From the NCBI RefSeq assembly GCF_902686445.1, contig NC_062219.1, positions 43,055,056 through 43,119,055 on the forward strand: a stretch of DNA of 64,000 bases, written 5' to 3'. Under the pieces are notes generated by a model, which was not told the DNA's origin, did no database searches, and was given only the letters and a program-made list of their open reading frames with translations. Below are positions 1 to 9,675 of the stretch, piece after piece; the stretch's first letter is position 1, and the number at the start of each line of letters is the position of its first letter. This DNA comes from Sciurus carolinensis. Lineage: Eukaryota > Chordata > Mammalia > Rodentia > Sciuridae. The translations under genes and the position numbers were made by a program.

Positions 1-104
1 TAATTTCTATAATATATAATTTAAAATGTGGATTAGTCAGGTTTCCCTTATTTATTACAAAATGTATGTGAGATTGATCAGCTTATATAAATAGAAAAGG
101 ATTA

Positions 105-400
105 TTTTGGCCTATAATTTTCGAGATTTCAGTCCATGGTTGATTGGCCCTGTTGTATTTGGGGCTGTGCTCAGGCAGTACATCATGGTGGGATTACATG
201 GTGAGGAAGCCCGTTCCCTTCAAGGCTGGAAGCAAAAAAATTGAGAACGAGAGACCAGGGTCCCACATTCCTTTCAAGGGTATTACCCCTAATGACCTAA
301 GACATCCTACTGTGCCCTACCTCGTAAAGGTTCCACTCTCTCCCAGTAGTGCCGTCACTGGTGACCAAGCAAGCTTTTAACACATGGGCCTATGGGGTTA
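105..400 (-). mobile_element. MaLR-type LTR relic, truncated
   Basis: On the + strand it resembles the reverse of a MaLR LTR: an ATTTCAGTCCATGG stretch, a GGCAGTACATCATGGTGGGA stretch, then AACACATGGGCCTATGGGG near the LTR start. It aligns by eye with the better copy at 13605-14272. The open reading frame inside (144-380) is incidental. Confidence 0.6.
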
Positions 401-449
401 TTAGCAAAGAGTATCTTATTAATGTATCTGATAATTTCCCCAAAACTGG

Positions 450-535
450 GGGCTGGTGATGGAGTTTATTGATGGAGCACTTGTCTAACATGTATGAGGT
501 CCTGGGTTTGACCCTAGCACTGCAAAACAAAGTTT
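450..535 (+). mobile_element. ID-like SINE relic
   Basis: It carries a degenerate tRNA-like core (GATGGAGCACTTGTCTAACATG, then GGTCCTGGGTTTGACCCTAGCA), the A- and B-box region of the ID family. It is diverged and lacks a clear tail. Confidence 0.6.
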
Positions 536-759
536 CAATCTATTATTTCTATCTCTTTCTCTTTCCCTAGCCTGGCTTTTTTATTTTATTTGATCTTTTT
601 ATTCATTCTTTTTAGTTAAACCTAGCCTGGCTTTATTGCTCTTATGAGAGAAAGTACCTGTTCTCACTTTGACTAATGTAGTTATAGTAACCACTCTGCC
701 AGGTTTATAAAGAAAAAATTGTTTGCAATGCTTATTTTCCTCATGTATTTCCCTTATTG

Positions 760-915
760 TATTGACAAATACATGTCTAGTGCTTTATATTTACAACACC
801 TTTTCAGATATTTATTTTCATTTATTTATTGCCATGCTATATTGAAATAGTTTAGCCAGATTGTAGTCATTTTATGTCCTTTTATAGCTGAGGAAATTGA
901 GACTTTTTTTTTTGG
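760..915 (-). repeat. MIR/L2-like ancient repeat
   Basis: The pattern of short runs, ending in a GCTGAGGAAATTGAGAC motif at about 888-903, is the usual reverse of a MIR/L2 core (CAGATGAGGAAACTGAG). It is strongly diverged. Confidence 0.45.
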
Positions 916-1130
916 AACTGGCGGGCATGAGTTAGGATTGAATTCAGAATTTCTAATTTTAAATTTAGTATTCACTGTGTTTATATACATCTTTGATAAG
1001 TTCAGGCCATTAACATTCAGGGTTATTATTGAGATATGATTTTTATTATTGAGATATGATTTGTCATTTGGCTCATTTTTGTTTTTTGATACACTTGGTT
1101 TCTCCTTTATTTGGCTGTTCCTATAGCCCA

Positions 1131-1991
1131 GGGATGCAAGGTTGGTTCAACATCAGGAAATCAATAAATGTAATTCACCATATCAACAGACTTAAAGTTA
1201 AGAATCACATGATTATTTTGATAGATGCAGAAAAAGCATTTGATAAAATACAGCATCCCTTCATGCTCAAAACACTAGAAAAAATAGGGATAGTGGGAAC
1301 ATTCCTTAACATTGTAAAGGCCATCTATGCCTTTATGGACAATATCATTCTAAATGGTGAAAAACTGAAAGCATTCCCCCTAAAAACTGGAACAAGGCAG
1401 GGATGCCCTCTTTCACCACTTCTGTTCAACATTGTCCTCGAAATCCTAGCCAGAGCAATTAGACAGACCAAGGAAATTAAAGGGATACAAATAGGAAAAG
1501 AAGAACTCAAACTATCCCTATTTGCTGATGACATGATTATGTATTTAGAGGAACCAGGAAATTCCACCAGAAAACTTTTAGAACTCATAAGTGAATTCAG
1601 TAAAGTAGCAAGATATAAGATCAATGCTCATAAATCCAATGCATTTTTATACATAAGTGATGAATCTTCAGAAAGAGAACTTAGGAAAACTACCCCATTC
1701 ACAATAGCATCGAAAAAAATAAAATACTTGGGAATCAATCTCACAAAAGAGGTGAAAGACCTCTACAATGAGAACTACAGAACACTAAAGAAAGAAATTA
1801 AAGAAAACCTTAGAAGATGGAAAGATCTCCCATGTTCTTGGATAGGAAGAATTAATATTGTCAAAATGGCCATACTACCAAAAGTGCTATACAGATTCAA
1901 TGCAATTCCAATTAAAATCCCAATGACATACCTCACAGAAATAGAGCAAGCAATCATGAAATTCATTGGAAGAATAAGAAACCCAGAATAG
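1131..1991 (+). pseudogene. L1 ORF2 fragment, reverse transcriptase domain
   Basis: It is part of the L1 ORF2 protein, the endonuclease/reverse transcriptase that copies L1 RNA at the target site. An open frame covers most of the reverse transcriptase domain, including the catalytic FADD motif at 1521-1532 and the [12 protein letters not shown] motif. The frame opens upstream (1056) in inverted sequence that is not ORF2. It closes at 1989-1991 after a small deletion near 1964, relative to the copies at 42 and 52 kb. Downstream ORF2 pieces continue in other frames (2189-2569, 2524-2898, 2861-3070). Confidence 0.85.
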
Positions 1992-3083
1992 CTAAAGCAA
2001 TCCTTAGCAGGAAGAGTGAAGCAGGGGGCATTGCAATACCAGAATTTCAACTATACTACAAAGCAATAGTAACAACAGCATGGTATTGGTACCAAAACAG
2101 ACAGGTAGATCAGTGATACAGAACAGAGGACACAGACACAAACCCAAATAAATGCAATTTTCTCATACTAGACAAAGGTGCCAAAAATATGGAATGGAGA
2201 AAAGATAGCCTCTTCAACAAATGTTGTTGGGAAAACTGGAAATCCATGTGCAACAGAATGAAACTAAACTCATATCTCTCACCCTGCACAAAAATCAACT
2301 CACAGTGGATCAAGGACCTCGGAATCAGACCAGACACACTGCATCTTATAGAAGAAAAAGTAGGTCCAAATCTTCAACATGTCGGCTTAGGATCAGACTT
2401 CCTTAACAGGACTCCCATATCACAAGAAATAAAAGTAAGAATCAATAACTGGGATAGATTCAAACTAAAAAGCTTTCTCTCAGCAAAGGAAACTATTAGC
2501 AATGCAATGAGAGAGCCTACAGAGTGGGAGAAAATCTTTGTCACTCATATACTTCAGATAGAGCACTAATTTCCAGAATATATAAAGAACTCAAAAAACT
2601 CTACACCAAGAATACAAATAATCCAATCAACAAATGGGTTAAGGAAATTAACACACACTTCACAGAAGAAGATCTACAAGCAATCAACAGACATATGAAA
2701 AAATGTTCAACATCTCTAGTAATAAGAGAAATGCAAATCAAAACTACCCTAAGATTCCATCTCACTCCAATTAGAATGGCGTTTATCAAGAATATAAGCA
2801 ACAGTAGGTGTTGGCGAGGAAAAAGGTACACTCATACATTGCTGGTGGGGTTGCAAATTAGTGCAACCACTCTGGAAAGCAGTGTGGAGATTCCTTAGAA
2901 AACTTGGAATGGAACTACCATTTGACCCAGCTATCCCACTCCTTGGCCTATACCCAAAGGACTTAAAATCAGCATACTACAGAGATACAGCCACATCAAT
3001 GTTCATAGGTGCTCAGTTCACAATAGCCAGATTGTGGAACCAACCTAGATGCCCTTCAACAGATGAATAGATAAAGAAACTGT

Positions 3084-3085
<2 letters not shown>

Positions 3086-3129
<44 letters not shown>
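3086..3129. repeat. (AT)n microsatellite inside L1
   Basis: About 22 AT units sit in the ORF2 C-terminal region of L1-0, where related copies have only TATATATA (40828-40840) or GTATATATG (51038-51046). It is therefore an expansion of a short run native to this L1 family. Confidence 0.95.
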
Positions 3130-3132
<3 letters not shown>

Positions 3133-3724
3133 CATGGAATATTACTCAGTCATAAAGAATAATAAAATTATGGCATTTGCAGGCAAATGGATGAAATTGG
3201 AGAATATCATGCTAAGTGAGATAAGCCAATCTCAAAAAACCAGAGGACGAATGATCTCGCTGATAAGTGGATGATGACACATAATGGGGTGTGGGAGGCG
3301 GGCAAGAATGGAGGAAGGAGTAACTGTATAGAGGGAAAAGAGGGTGGGAGAGGTGGGGGTGTAGGAAGAAATAACAAAATGAATCAAACACTATTACCGT
3401 ATGTAAATGTATGATTACACAAATGGTATGCCTTTACTTCATGTACAAACAGAGAAACAATATGTATCCCATTTGTTTACAATAAAAAAAAGATATTAAG
3501 AAAAAAAATCTTGGTCTTTTTTTTTTTTAAATACAGATATGTCAGTGTTCCAGGTCACATATTATTCATTTGTGAAATAAAAGACTGGACTTTATGTTTC
3601 TTTCTAGATCTAAAATTCTACTTCCAGGGCTTTTGGGGATCTCAATCTAATATTAACATGGATGCTTGAGAGGTTGTACTTAAAAAATACAGCAATTTAT
3701 TGTGAGTTGTTTTTTCAAGATTTT

Positions 3725-3836
3725 TTTGTTTTTCTTTTTTTTTTTTTTTTTTTTTTTTTTGTGGTGCTGGGGATTGAACCCAGGGCCTTGTGCATGCGAG
3801 GCAGGCACTCTACCAACTGAGCCATATCCCCAGCCC
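3725..3836 (-). mobile_element. ID-family SINE with intact target-site duplication
   Basis: It is a tRNA-derived SINE in reverse orientation: poly-T, then GTGGTGCTGGGGATTGAACC and the A-box side ending CATATCCCCAGCCC. An exact 18 bp target-site duplication TTGTTTTTTCAAGATTTT flanks it at 3707-3724 and 3837-3854. The intact duplication and low divergence point to recent L1-mediated insertion. Confidence 0.95.
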
Positions 3837-3849
3837 TTGTTTTTTCAAG

Positions 3850-3985
3850 ATTTTGAGACAATTAGAGCTGAAAGAAATCTTAGAAGTTAACCAGTTCGAA
3901 CTGTTGCCATCTTCTTCAGAAATCCCTTTCCTAACATCCCTGTTAATGAGTTCTCCAGCTTCTATTTGAATTGTCCCTCTGACAG
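3850..3985 (+). repeat. Ancient CR1/L2-like repeat (tentative)
   Basis: Runs such as TTAGAAGTTAACCAGTTCGA and AACATCCCTGTTAATGAG recall the old L3/CR1 type of mammalian repeat. It is too diverged to name by eye. Confidence 0.35.
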
Positions 3986-4499
3986 ATACACTCTTATATT
4001 GGTCCTGAAGCAGATCTCAGGTGAGGCTGTGGGTGCCTAGAGGTATGAAGTATAGATGAGAGAAGGGAAGAAAAAAATAGCAAGGAAAGTAGGATAGAGA
4101 AAGAGACAAATAAGACCAGGGATAAAAGTGAAGTGTAAAATAGTTTGAGTTTAGGTAAGATGCTGTTAACAGTTTATCTTCTTGTTAGTAATTTGAATAC
4201 ATACCATGGGAATATATTGCCTGAGATTCTCTTGACTTTGTTGTGTTAGTTTATATAACTAGAGGAAAAAAACCCAAGGAATAACATTTTTTGGATTCCC
4301 TATTGGTTTTTATTCCTATCCTCTTTTTTCTGTTCTACTTTTTCCTGTAAGAAATATTAACTTAAGATTTTTGTTTTCAGCATTGTGTCTTTAAAGGAGC
4401 TTTCTTTTTTATAGAGATAATAATCAGGTAGTTTAACTTAAATGCCTTTTAATTTCTGCTGATAATCTTTCTCTTATTAAGACTACTTTGAATTTGAAG

Positions 4500-4677
4500 G
4501 TATGAAGAAATGATGCATTCCCTGAAGAACGTTATGATGGTAGTGGTAGAGTCTATGATTAACAAGTTTGAAGAAGATGAGATACGAAGTCAGGAGAGGC
4601 AGAAAAAAATTCAAAAGGAGAAGAGCAGTAGTTACTGCACAGATAATTGCTCTGATAGTGATTCATCATTCAATCAG
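4500..4677 (+). CDS. TBC1D32: TBC1D32 exon E1 (first in window)
   Basis: This exon gives codons 1-60 of the in-window frame. The start is fixed by an in-frame TGA just upstream (4495-4497), so the acceptor must be the AG at 4498-4499; the first base completes a split codon. The product reads [13 protein letters not shown] and continues through a charged helix rich in E, K and Q to the serine/aspartate-rich [14 protein letters not shown]. The donor is GTGGGT at 4678. The pyrimidine tract before the acceptor is weak. Human residues around 60-120 correspond. Confidence 0.93.
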
Positions 4678-4894
4678 GTGGGTTGTTCAGTTTTCATTTG
4701 TATTTGGAAATGGTGTTGAATAATCCCTAACTTCAGTAAATTCTTATTAGCAAGATTTTATATTTTCTGACCTAAAGATTCAGAAGAAAAATAAACAATA
4801 AAATAACCTAATAGTAAAGATTTAGTTTATGAAATACCACCTTACAGAATTGTTTTGTGAATAGTTGTGTCATGTGTAATGTCTGAAATAATAA

Positions 4895-5065
4895 TAATCA
4901 TTATTTTTTTGGTACCAGAGATTGAACTCAGGAGCATTTGACCACTGAACCATATCCACAGCCCTATTTTGTATTTCTTTAGGGACAGGGTCTCACTGAG
5001 TTGCTTAGCGCCTTGCTTTTGCTGAGGCTGGGATTACAGGCCTGACCCACTGTGCCTGGCTGACA
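4895..5065 (-). mobile_element. B1-dID dimeric SINE
   Basis: In reverse orientation, the ID half comes first (TTTTTTTGGTACCAGAGATT to CCATATCCACAGCCC). The 7SL-derived B1 half follows (GGGACAGGGTCTCACTGAGT, GCTGGGATTACAGGCCTGA). This ID plus B1 dimer is known from squirrels and close relatives. Confidence 0.85.
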
Positions 5066-5454
5066 TAAATCTTAATGAGGTGAAAAAAATACTCTATCTT
5101 GGATTTTTTTAAGTAATAAAGGTTGAAACAAATTAAGCTTTAGTTCAAACATCTTAGTTAATCCTTATTAAAATTATATATGTGATACAGAGATAAAACA
5201 TTTCCTTTATACATTTTCTGAAATGATGATTATTGTGAATTCTTACCTTTGAAACATTAGACTTTTTTAGTGTCAAGATATTTGAGATATTACATTTTAT
5301 CTAACCAGGGTCTAAGGCACTTCCTCATTTGACCACAGCAAAAATAAGAAAAAGACCTACTGCTAGATTAGCCCTAATAGAAAACAAGGGAAACTGGACT
5401 AGCGCTCAAGTCCCAGAAACTTCCACACAGAGACTTTCAGGCCAAAAGAAGTCT

Positions 5455-5545
5455 GACTGACTGGGTTTGTAGTTCAGTGGTAAAGTGCTTACCTGGAATG
5501 TGTGAGTTCCTGGGTTCAGTCGCACTGTCTGCAAAGTCTGTTTGA
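5455..5545 (+). mobile_element. ID-family SINE, diverged
   Basis: It has the tRNA-like core TTGTAGTTCAGTGGTAAAGT followed by a B-box-like GGGTTCAGTCGCACTG. It has no long A tail and no clear target duplication. Confidence 0.7.
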
Positions 5546-7519
5546 CCTCAGTGTGAGTCCTGACTGATGGAGTGAAATATTATCACCTAATTAGCTCTAC
5601 CTTAAGGACATAATTACAAAGTAGATCCTAACCATATTCCAGAAAATGATTTGAGAAGTTTGTATGAAACATGAAAAAAATCTTCTATATTGGTCACAGT
5701 TGGGACTGCGTGATTGAAGGAAAAAATGGTTCTTTCAGTATTTGAAGCAGAACTTAAAAGTTGCTTTGCTTAGCCACCATTGCATCTTAGCAGGAGAGAT
5801 GTGCTGAGTTGTGAACTTTACAAGTCAGGTTTATTATGGGATGTGATGCAAGATGTGACAAGATTGTGAATTTTCTTCATGCCCTAATCATTTCTTGCTA
5901 ATGGATTAATTGGAAACGTGTGGGTATAAAGATGTTAGTTTAATGCAATCAGATGATTGGTTTAATAGATTTGCTAAGTTGCTTCTTCAGATCAAGAATT
6001 TTCTGGAATTGAAAGACAGAGGAAACCCAACTTTGTAACTCAGGTTCTTAGTACGATGTGCTAACTTATTTGAATGAACCATTGACCACACTGACATTGA
6101 ACCACAAATGAAGAAAAAATGTAGTGTTTCTGTATTTAGATCCAAATAAGCTTGATTGAGTAGCTAGGGGTTAAGCCGTTGTTAGTTCCCAAATATTAAA
6201 TTATTTCTACTTGTTAGAATCATGGGTTTTTGAAGAAATATAAAGCTGTGGAGGAAGTAGTCATCATTTCAGAATAGATTCTTACCTTTTTTGTTTTGTT
6301 TTGATTCTTATGACATCATGCTTTAAGTTTCTGTGACTTTGTTTGGGATGTCCTTATGTTTATATATGAGTTTTCAGTGTCTGCTCTATGGAGATGACTG
6401 TTTCAGAAGGGACTAATTAGATTGAAAGTGAGTTCTGCCCATCAAGAAGGCTTGGGATGCCTTGACTTTTGGAAAGAAGTGTATGAGTGCTAGAACATCT
6501 GGAAAGCTCTTTCAGTGTGGGCAAACTCTTGAGATATTTGGGTGTACCTTTACTTAGAGTAATTTATCAAAGAGAGGCTGAGTGAATATGTTCAGAATTG
6601 GAAAGGACTTTGAAAATAAAATAGTCATTCATTCTGAAATCAAGAATTGAACCAGAACTCATGCCTGACTCCCTATTTAGTTTGACATGACCCTGTCTTC
6701 CCCAATAATCAGGCGAACTATGTTTTCTTTTATTCTCATGAGTTTGGTGATCAACAAGAGGGCCTCTGGGCAGCTACCCTATCTAACCTGTACATTGTAT
6801 AATATGTTCAGGAACTGTGTGTGAGCAAACTAATCAGTGACAAGAATAGCCTGAGAAAATAAGGATATTTATTCTTGAGATTTGCAATGAAAGGTATCTC
6901 ATGAGTAGGTCATTAGGATCAATGTGCATTATTTGGCCATAGACCTCCACCTATGAGAAGACACCCAGTAGTCTATGATCACCCATGTCTCTTATAAGCT
7001 TTCCCTAAATTAACTACCCTGAAGTTAGCACTTTAGGATGAGTGAGCCAGCTTATCATAATTATTTCTCTCCATCCCTTGCCTTTCTGCATTGGCTTCCA
7101 TGCTGCAGTGAGTTGACCTAGTCTGTGTGGTAACAATTCCATTAAATACTGACCTTCTTACTGGTGCCTTCAAAATTGTTACATGCTCTGGACTTTAAAA
7201 AAAAAAGTCTGAATCTTTCTATGAATAACATTGTATTCATAATTTTGATGTTTCTATTTTGATACCACTTGTATTTTGTGCATAGAATAGGCCTTATTTC
7301 ATTATTATTTTAAAAACTGCAACTTGAATGTTTATAAATTTTTTGATCCAGTTTTTGAAAAACAGAAGATTATTAGTACATGATGGAGGATATTTAAGAA
7401 TAGCAGAGAGAGAGAGAGAGTGATTTATATCATAGTTGTGGTGGAGCAGTGGATTTGGTATTGTGGTTCAACCTGAAAACAGTGCTTGAAGGTTAGAAGT
7501 GGCTATACTATCTATATGT

Positions 7520-7835
7520 TTTTGAGGCTACTGCCATATACTGGTCCCTGTGCTTCTCTTTATATTTATTATAGGAGTTACTAGTTCACTTTGCAGGAAA
7601 AAGTAAGGCTTATAATGGGTAAGTAATTTGCCTAAACTTTGAATTGCTAAGTTAGGAATGGATCTTAAAGAACTGGTTTCTCTCCCTCCAAAGTCTATTC
7701 ACCTTGTTCTTTGCCACACTTGATAGGGTTGCTCTGAGAATTTAATTGTTTAATGGAAATCATTTTGGGCAGTACCTATCATGTATTAAACCCTTATAAT
7801 AGTATTTGCTGTCATTGTCATCAGCATTAGGTGGT
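7520..7835. repeat. MIR/L2-like ancient repeats
   Basis: The left part (to about 7725) has a GGTAAGTAATTTGCCTAAAC run typical of reverse MIR/L2. The right part (7725-7835) resembles the forward 3' end (GCTCTGAGAATTTAATTG, then a GTACCTATCATGTATTAA run). Divergence is high, so this may be two fragments. Confidence 0.5.
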
Positions 7836-7864
7836 CTTGTCTTTTTTAAGAATAGGAAAGAAGG

Positions 7865-8030
7865 GAAGATTGAGTTCAAAACCAGCCTCAGCAACTTGGC
7901 AAGGCCCTAAGCAACTCAGTGAGACGCTGTCTCTAAATAAAAATATAAAAAAGGTCTGGGAATGTGACTTAGTTTGTTAAGGGCCCTTCAGTTCAATCCC
8001 TGGTATCAAAAAAAAGAAAGAAAGAAAGAA
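7865..8030 (+). mobile_element. B1-dID SINE, 5'-truncated
   Basis: The right half of B1 (CCAGCCTCAGCAACTTGGCA, TCTCTAAATAAAAATA) is joined to a diverged ID half ending TCAATCCCTGGTATCAAAAA and a (GAAA)n tail. Confidence 0.8.
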
Positions 8031-8714
8031 GTCATTGTATAGTTAGACATATTAAAGCATGAGTTATCATTAGACTTAATATTTACATATTTACCTTTTT
8101 TGTTTTTCATACTGGCATTATTTGGACAACAACAAAAGATATCTTTTTTTGACCAGTTATATGTTTAAAGGCTTCTGTAGTTTACAAACCAAACATTTAA
8201 AATAGAAGAATAGTATAGTTAATTTTGAGAGTGATTTAATTTTTTTAAAATCTAAAGTGTAGTAATTGAACAAAGTGAATATTTTTCAGTATGTGTTGTA
8301 ACAAAGTAACTGACTACAAAATATCTGTAAAAAACCAGAGTGAATTTTCTATTTGCAGTCTATGTAACCTGCATCTGACAGACAATGTATACAACAGAAG
8401 AAATATTTAAAACAACTGAAAGTCTGATAGGTATATACTCAGGTGAACATGTTGTCTATATGTCCGAGTTAAATTGCCATAACAACAATTATATATTTAT
8501 GTCTGTCCACTTATAAACAATAATACAAAAAAGATTTTAGCATAGGTCACCTTTAAGACAGGTATTGGACTCATTTTGATGTCTCATGTAATAAAAATTA
8601 TTTCATTGCTTAAAAATAGTTTTAAGGAGAAGTTCGTATTATGTTTAAGAAGATAACTGAAGGGATAAGTAGATTGAGGCTGTTTATTCCAACTAGAAAA
8701 GCATTAAAGTTTAT

Positions 8715-8805
8715 ACTTTATTTTCTTGTGGTTATGGAGATTGAACCTAGGGACTCACACATCTTAGGGAAGCACTGTATCACTCACATACACCCCAGCC
8801 AAAAA
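8715..8805 (-). mobile_element. ID-family SINE, diverged
   Basis: In reverse orientation it shows GGAGATTGAACCTAGGGACT and ends with CACCCCAGCC. The overlapping 67-codon open frame (8641-8844) is therefore not a gene. Confidence 0.65.
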
Positions 8806-9606
8806 TTATGCATCATTATGATCTATTTAAAGTCCAAGAACTGAATGAGAGCACCTCAGGAAAGCACAGATAATGAAGAGAGAAGGTCCTAATATGGGTG
8901 GGAATGTGCCTTTTGATAATTTTGTAACTTGGAGAAGTGATTTAACCTCTTTGGTTTTCATATTTCTCATATTTCAGAGACTTTGTAAATTGCGTTATAC
9001 AGTAGATAGTAAATTGCAGTCATTAATATTATTTTCATTATTTTTGGTTGATCTTTTAATATGCATGTTTAAATTGTCTTTGGTGGGAAAAAAAGTTTCT
9101 CTTTCAAAATAGTTATATTCTATGAACTTTTTTCTAAATGTAGATTTTTTACTTCTGGAACTTTTTTCACAAAAGAACTGTGGAAAAAAGGTAAGAAAAA
9201 GTATAGTAAAGAATGGGAACCAAAACTGCAAACAGGGTTTTAGTTACACCGATGGTACTATTTGTGCCTTTTTACTCATGTGGTTTTATTTTTCTGTTTC
9301 ATTCATCTCATAGTTTTGGGGACACAACAGTCTGGTTATGCCTTTGACTCATAATATTCTACATGTTGCAGTTGCTTATCAAATAATAATTGTCGTGTAC
9401 TTGAAGGTACACTGTTCTACTGGGACATTCAATTCTCTTTAAAAACCTTGGCAAACAAGATTCTAAGTTTGCTGCCAAATCAAAATAGATCATCCTCTTC
9501 TCTTGTTCAGAATTCATACTGTGCTTGAAATTATATTAGCAGAATCATTTATAGCAGTAGTTCTGAATGTCTTTGAAATACATATGTTCTGTCAATTGTG
9601 TTACAG

Positions 9607-9675
9607 AGTTACAAATTTTGTCAAGGAAAATTACAGTTGATTTTAGATCAGTTGGATCCTGGGCAACCCAAAGAG
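9607..9675 (+). CDS. TBC1D32: TBC1D32 exon E2
   Basis: A 69 bp exon gives codons 61-83, in phase 0 at both ends. It has acceptor TTACAG at 9601-9606 and donor GTAAGT at 9676. The product begins [16 protein letters not shown] and ends PGQPKE, which joins directly to E3. It is too short to show as a separate open frame and was recognised by translation and splice sites. Skipping it would keep the frame. Confidence 0.93.

Larger units (their letters stand above)
990..3510 (+). mobile_element. 5'-truncated, rearranged L1 (here L1-0)
   Basis: From about 1127 the sequence is L1 in + orientation: ORF2 reverse transcriptase, ORF2 C-terminal region, a purine-rich 3' region (3290-3360) and an A-rich end with AATAAA near 3481. 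The preceding 990-1126 matches the reverse complement of the ORF1-ORF2 junction region of the L1s further right (compare 57845-57965), so the 5' end is inverted. Frameshifts break ORF2, and an (AT)n run interrupts its end at about 3086-3129. It is sense to the host gene and dead. Confidence 0.9.
1..4499 (+). other. Intron upstream of E1 (incomplete on the left)
   Basis: No host exon was found. It holds a MaLR LTR relic near 105-400, an ID-like SINE relic near 450-535, a MIR-like stretch near 760-915, a rearranged L1 at about 990-3510, an ID SINE at 3725-3836 and an old CR1/L2-like stretch near 3850-3985. The last 500 bases before E1 are AT-rich with no feature I can name. Confidence 0.7.
4678..9606 (+). 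other. Intron E1-E2
   Basis: No exon was found inside. It holds B1-dID SINEs (about 4895-5065 and 7865-8030), ID SINEs (about 5455-5545 and 8715-8805) and MIR/L2-like stretches (about 7520-7835). I see nothing to name in 5070-5450 or 5550-7500, apart from a short (AG)n run at 7407-7422. Confidence 0.7.

Noticed and set aside
144..380. 78-codon open frame near the left edge
   Set aside because: It lies in a MaLR LTR relic.
8641..9313. Small open frames between exons E1 and E2
   Set aside because: One overlaps an ID SINE; the others are AT-rich, on both strands, and without conserved features or splice sites in the TBC1D32 frame.
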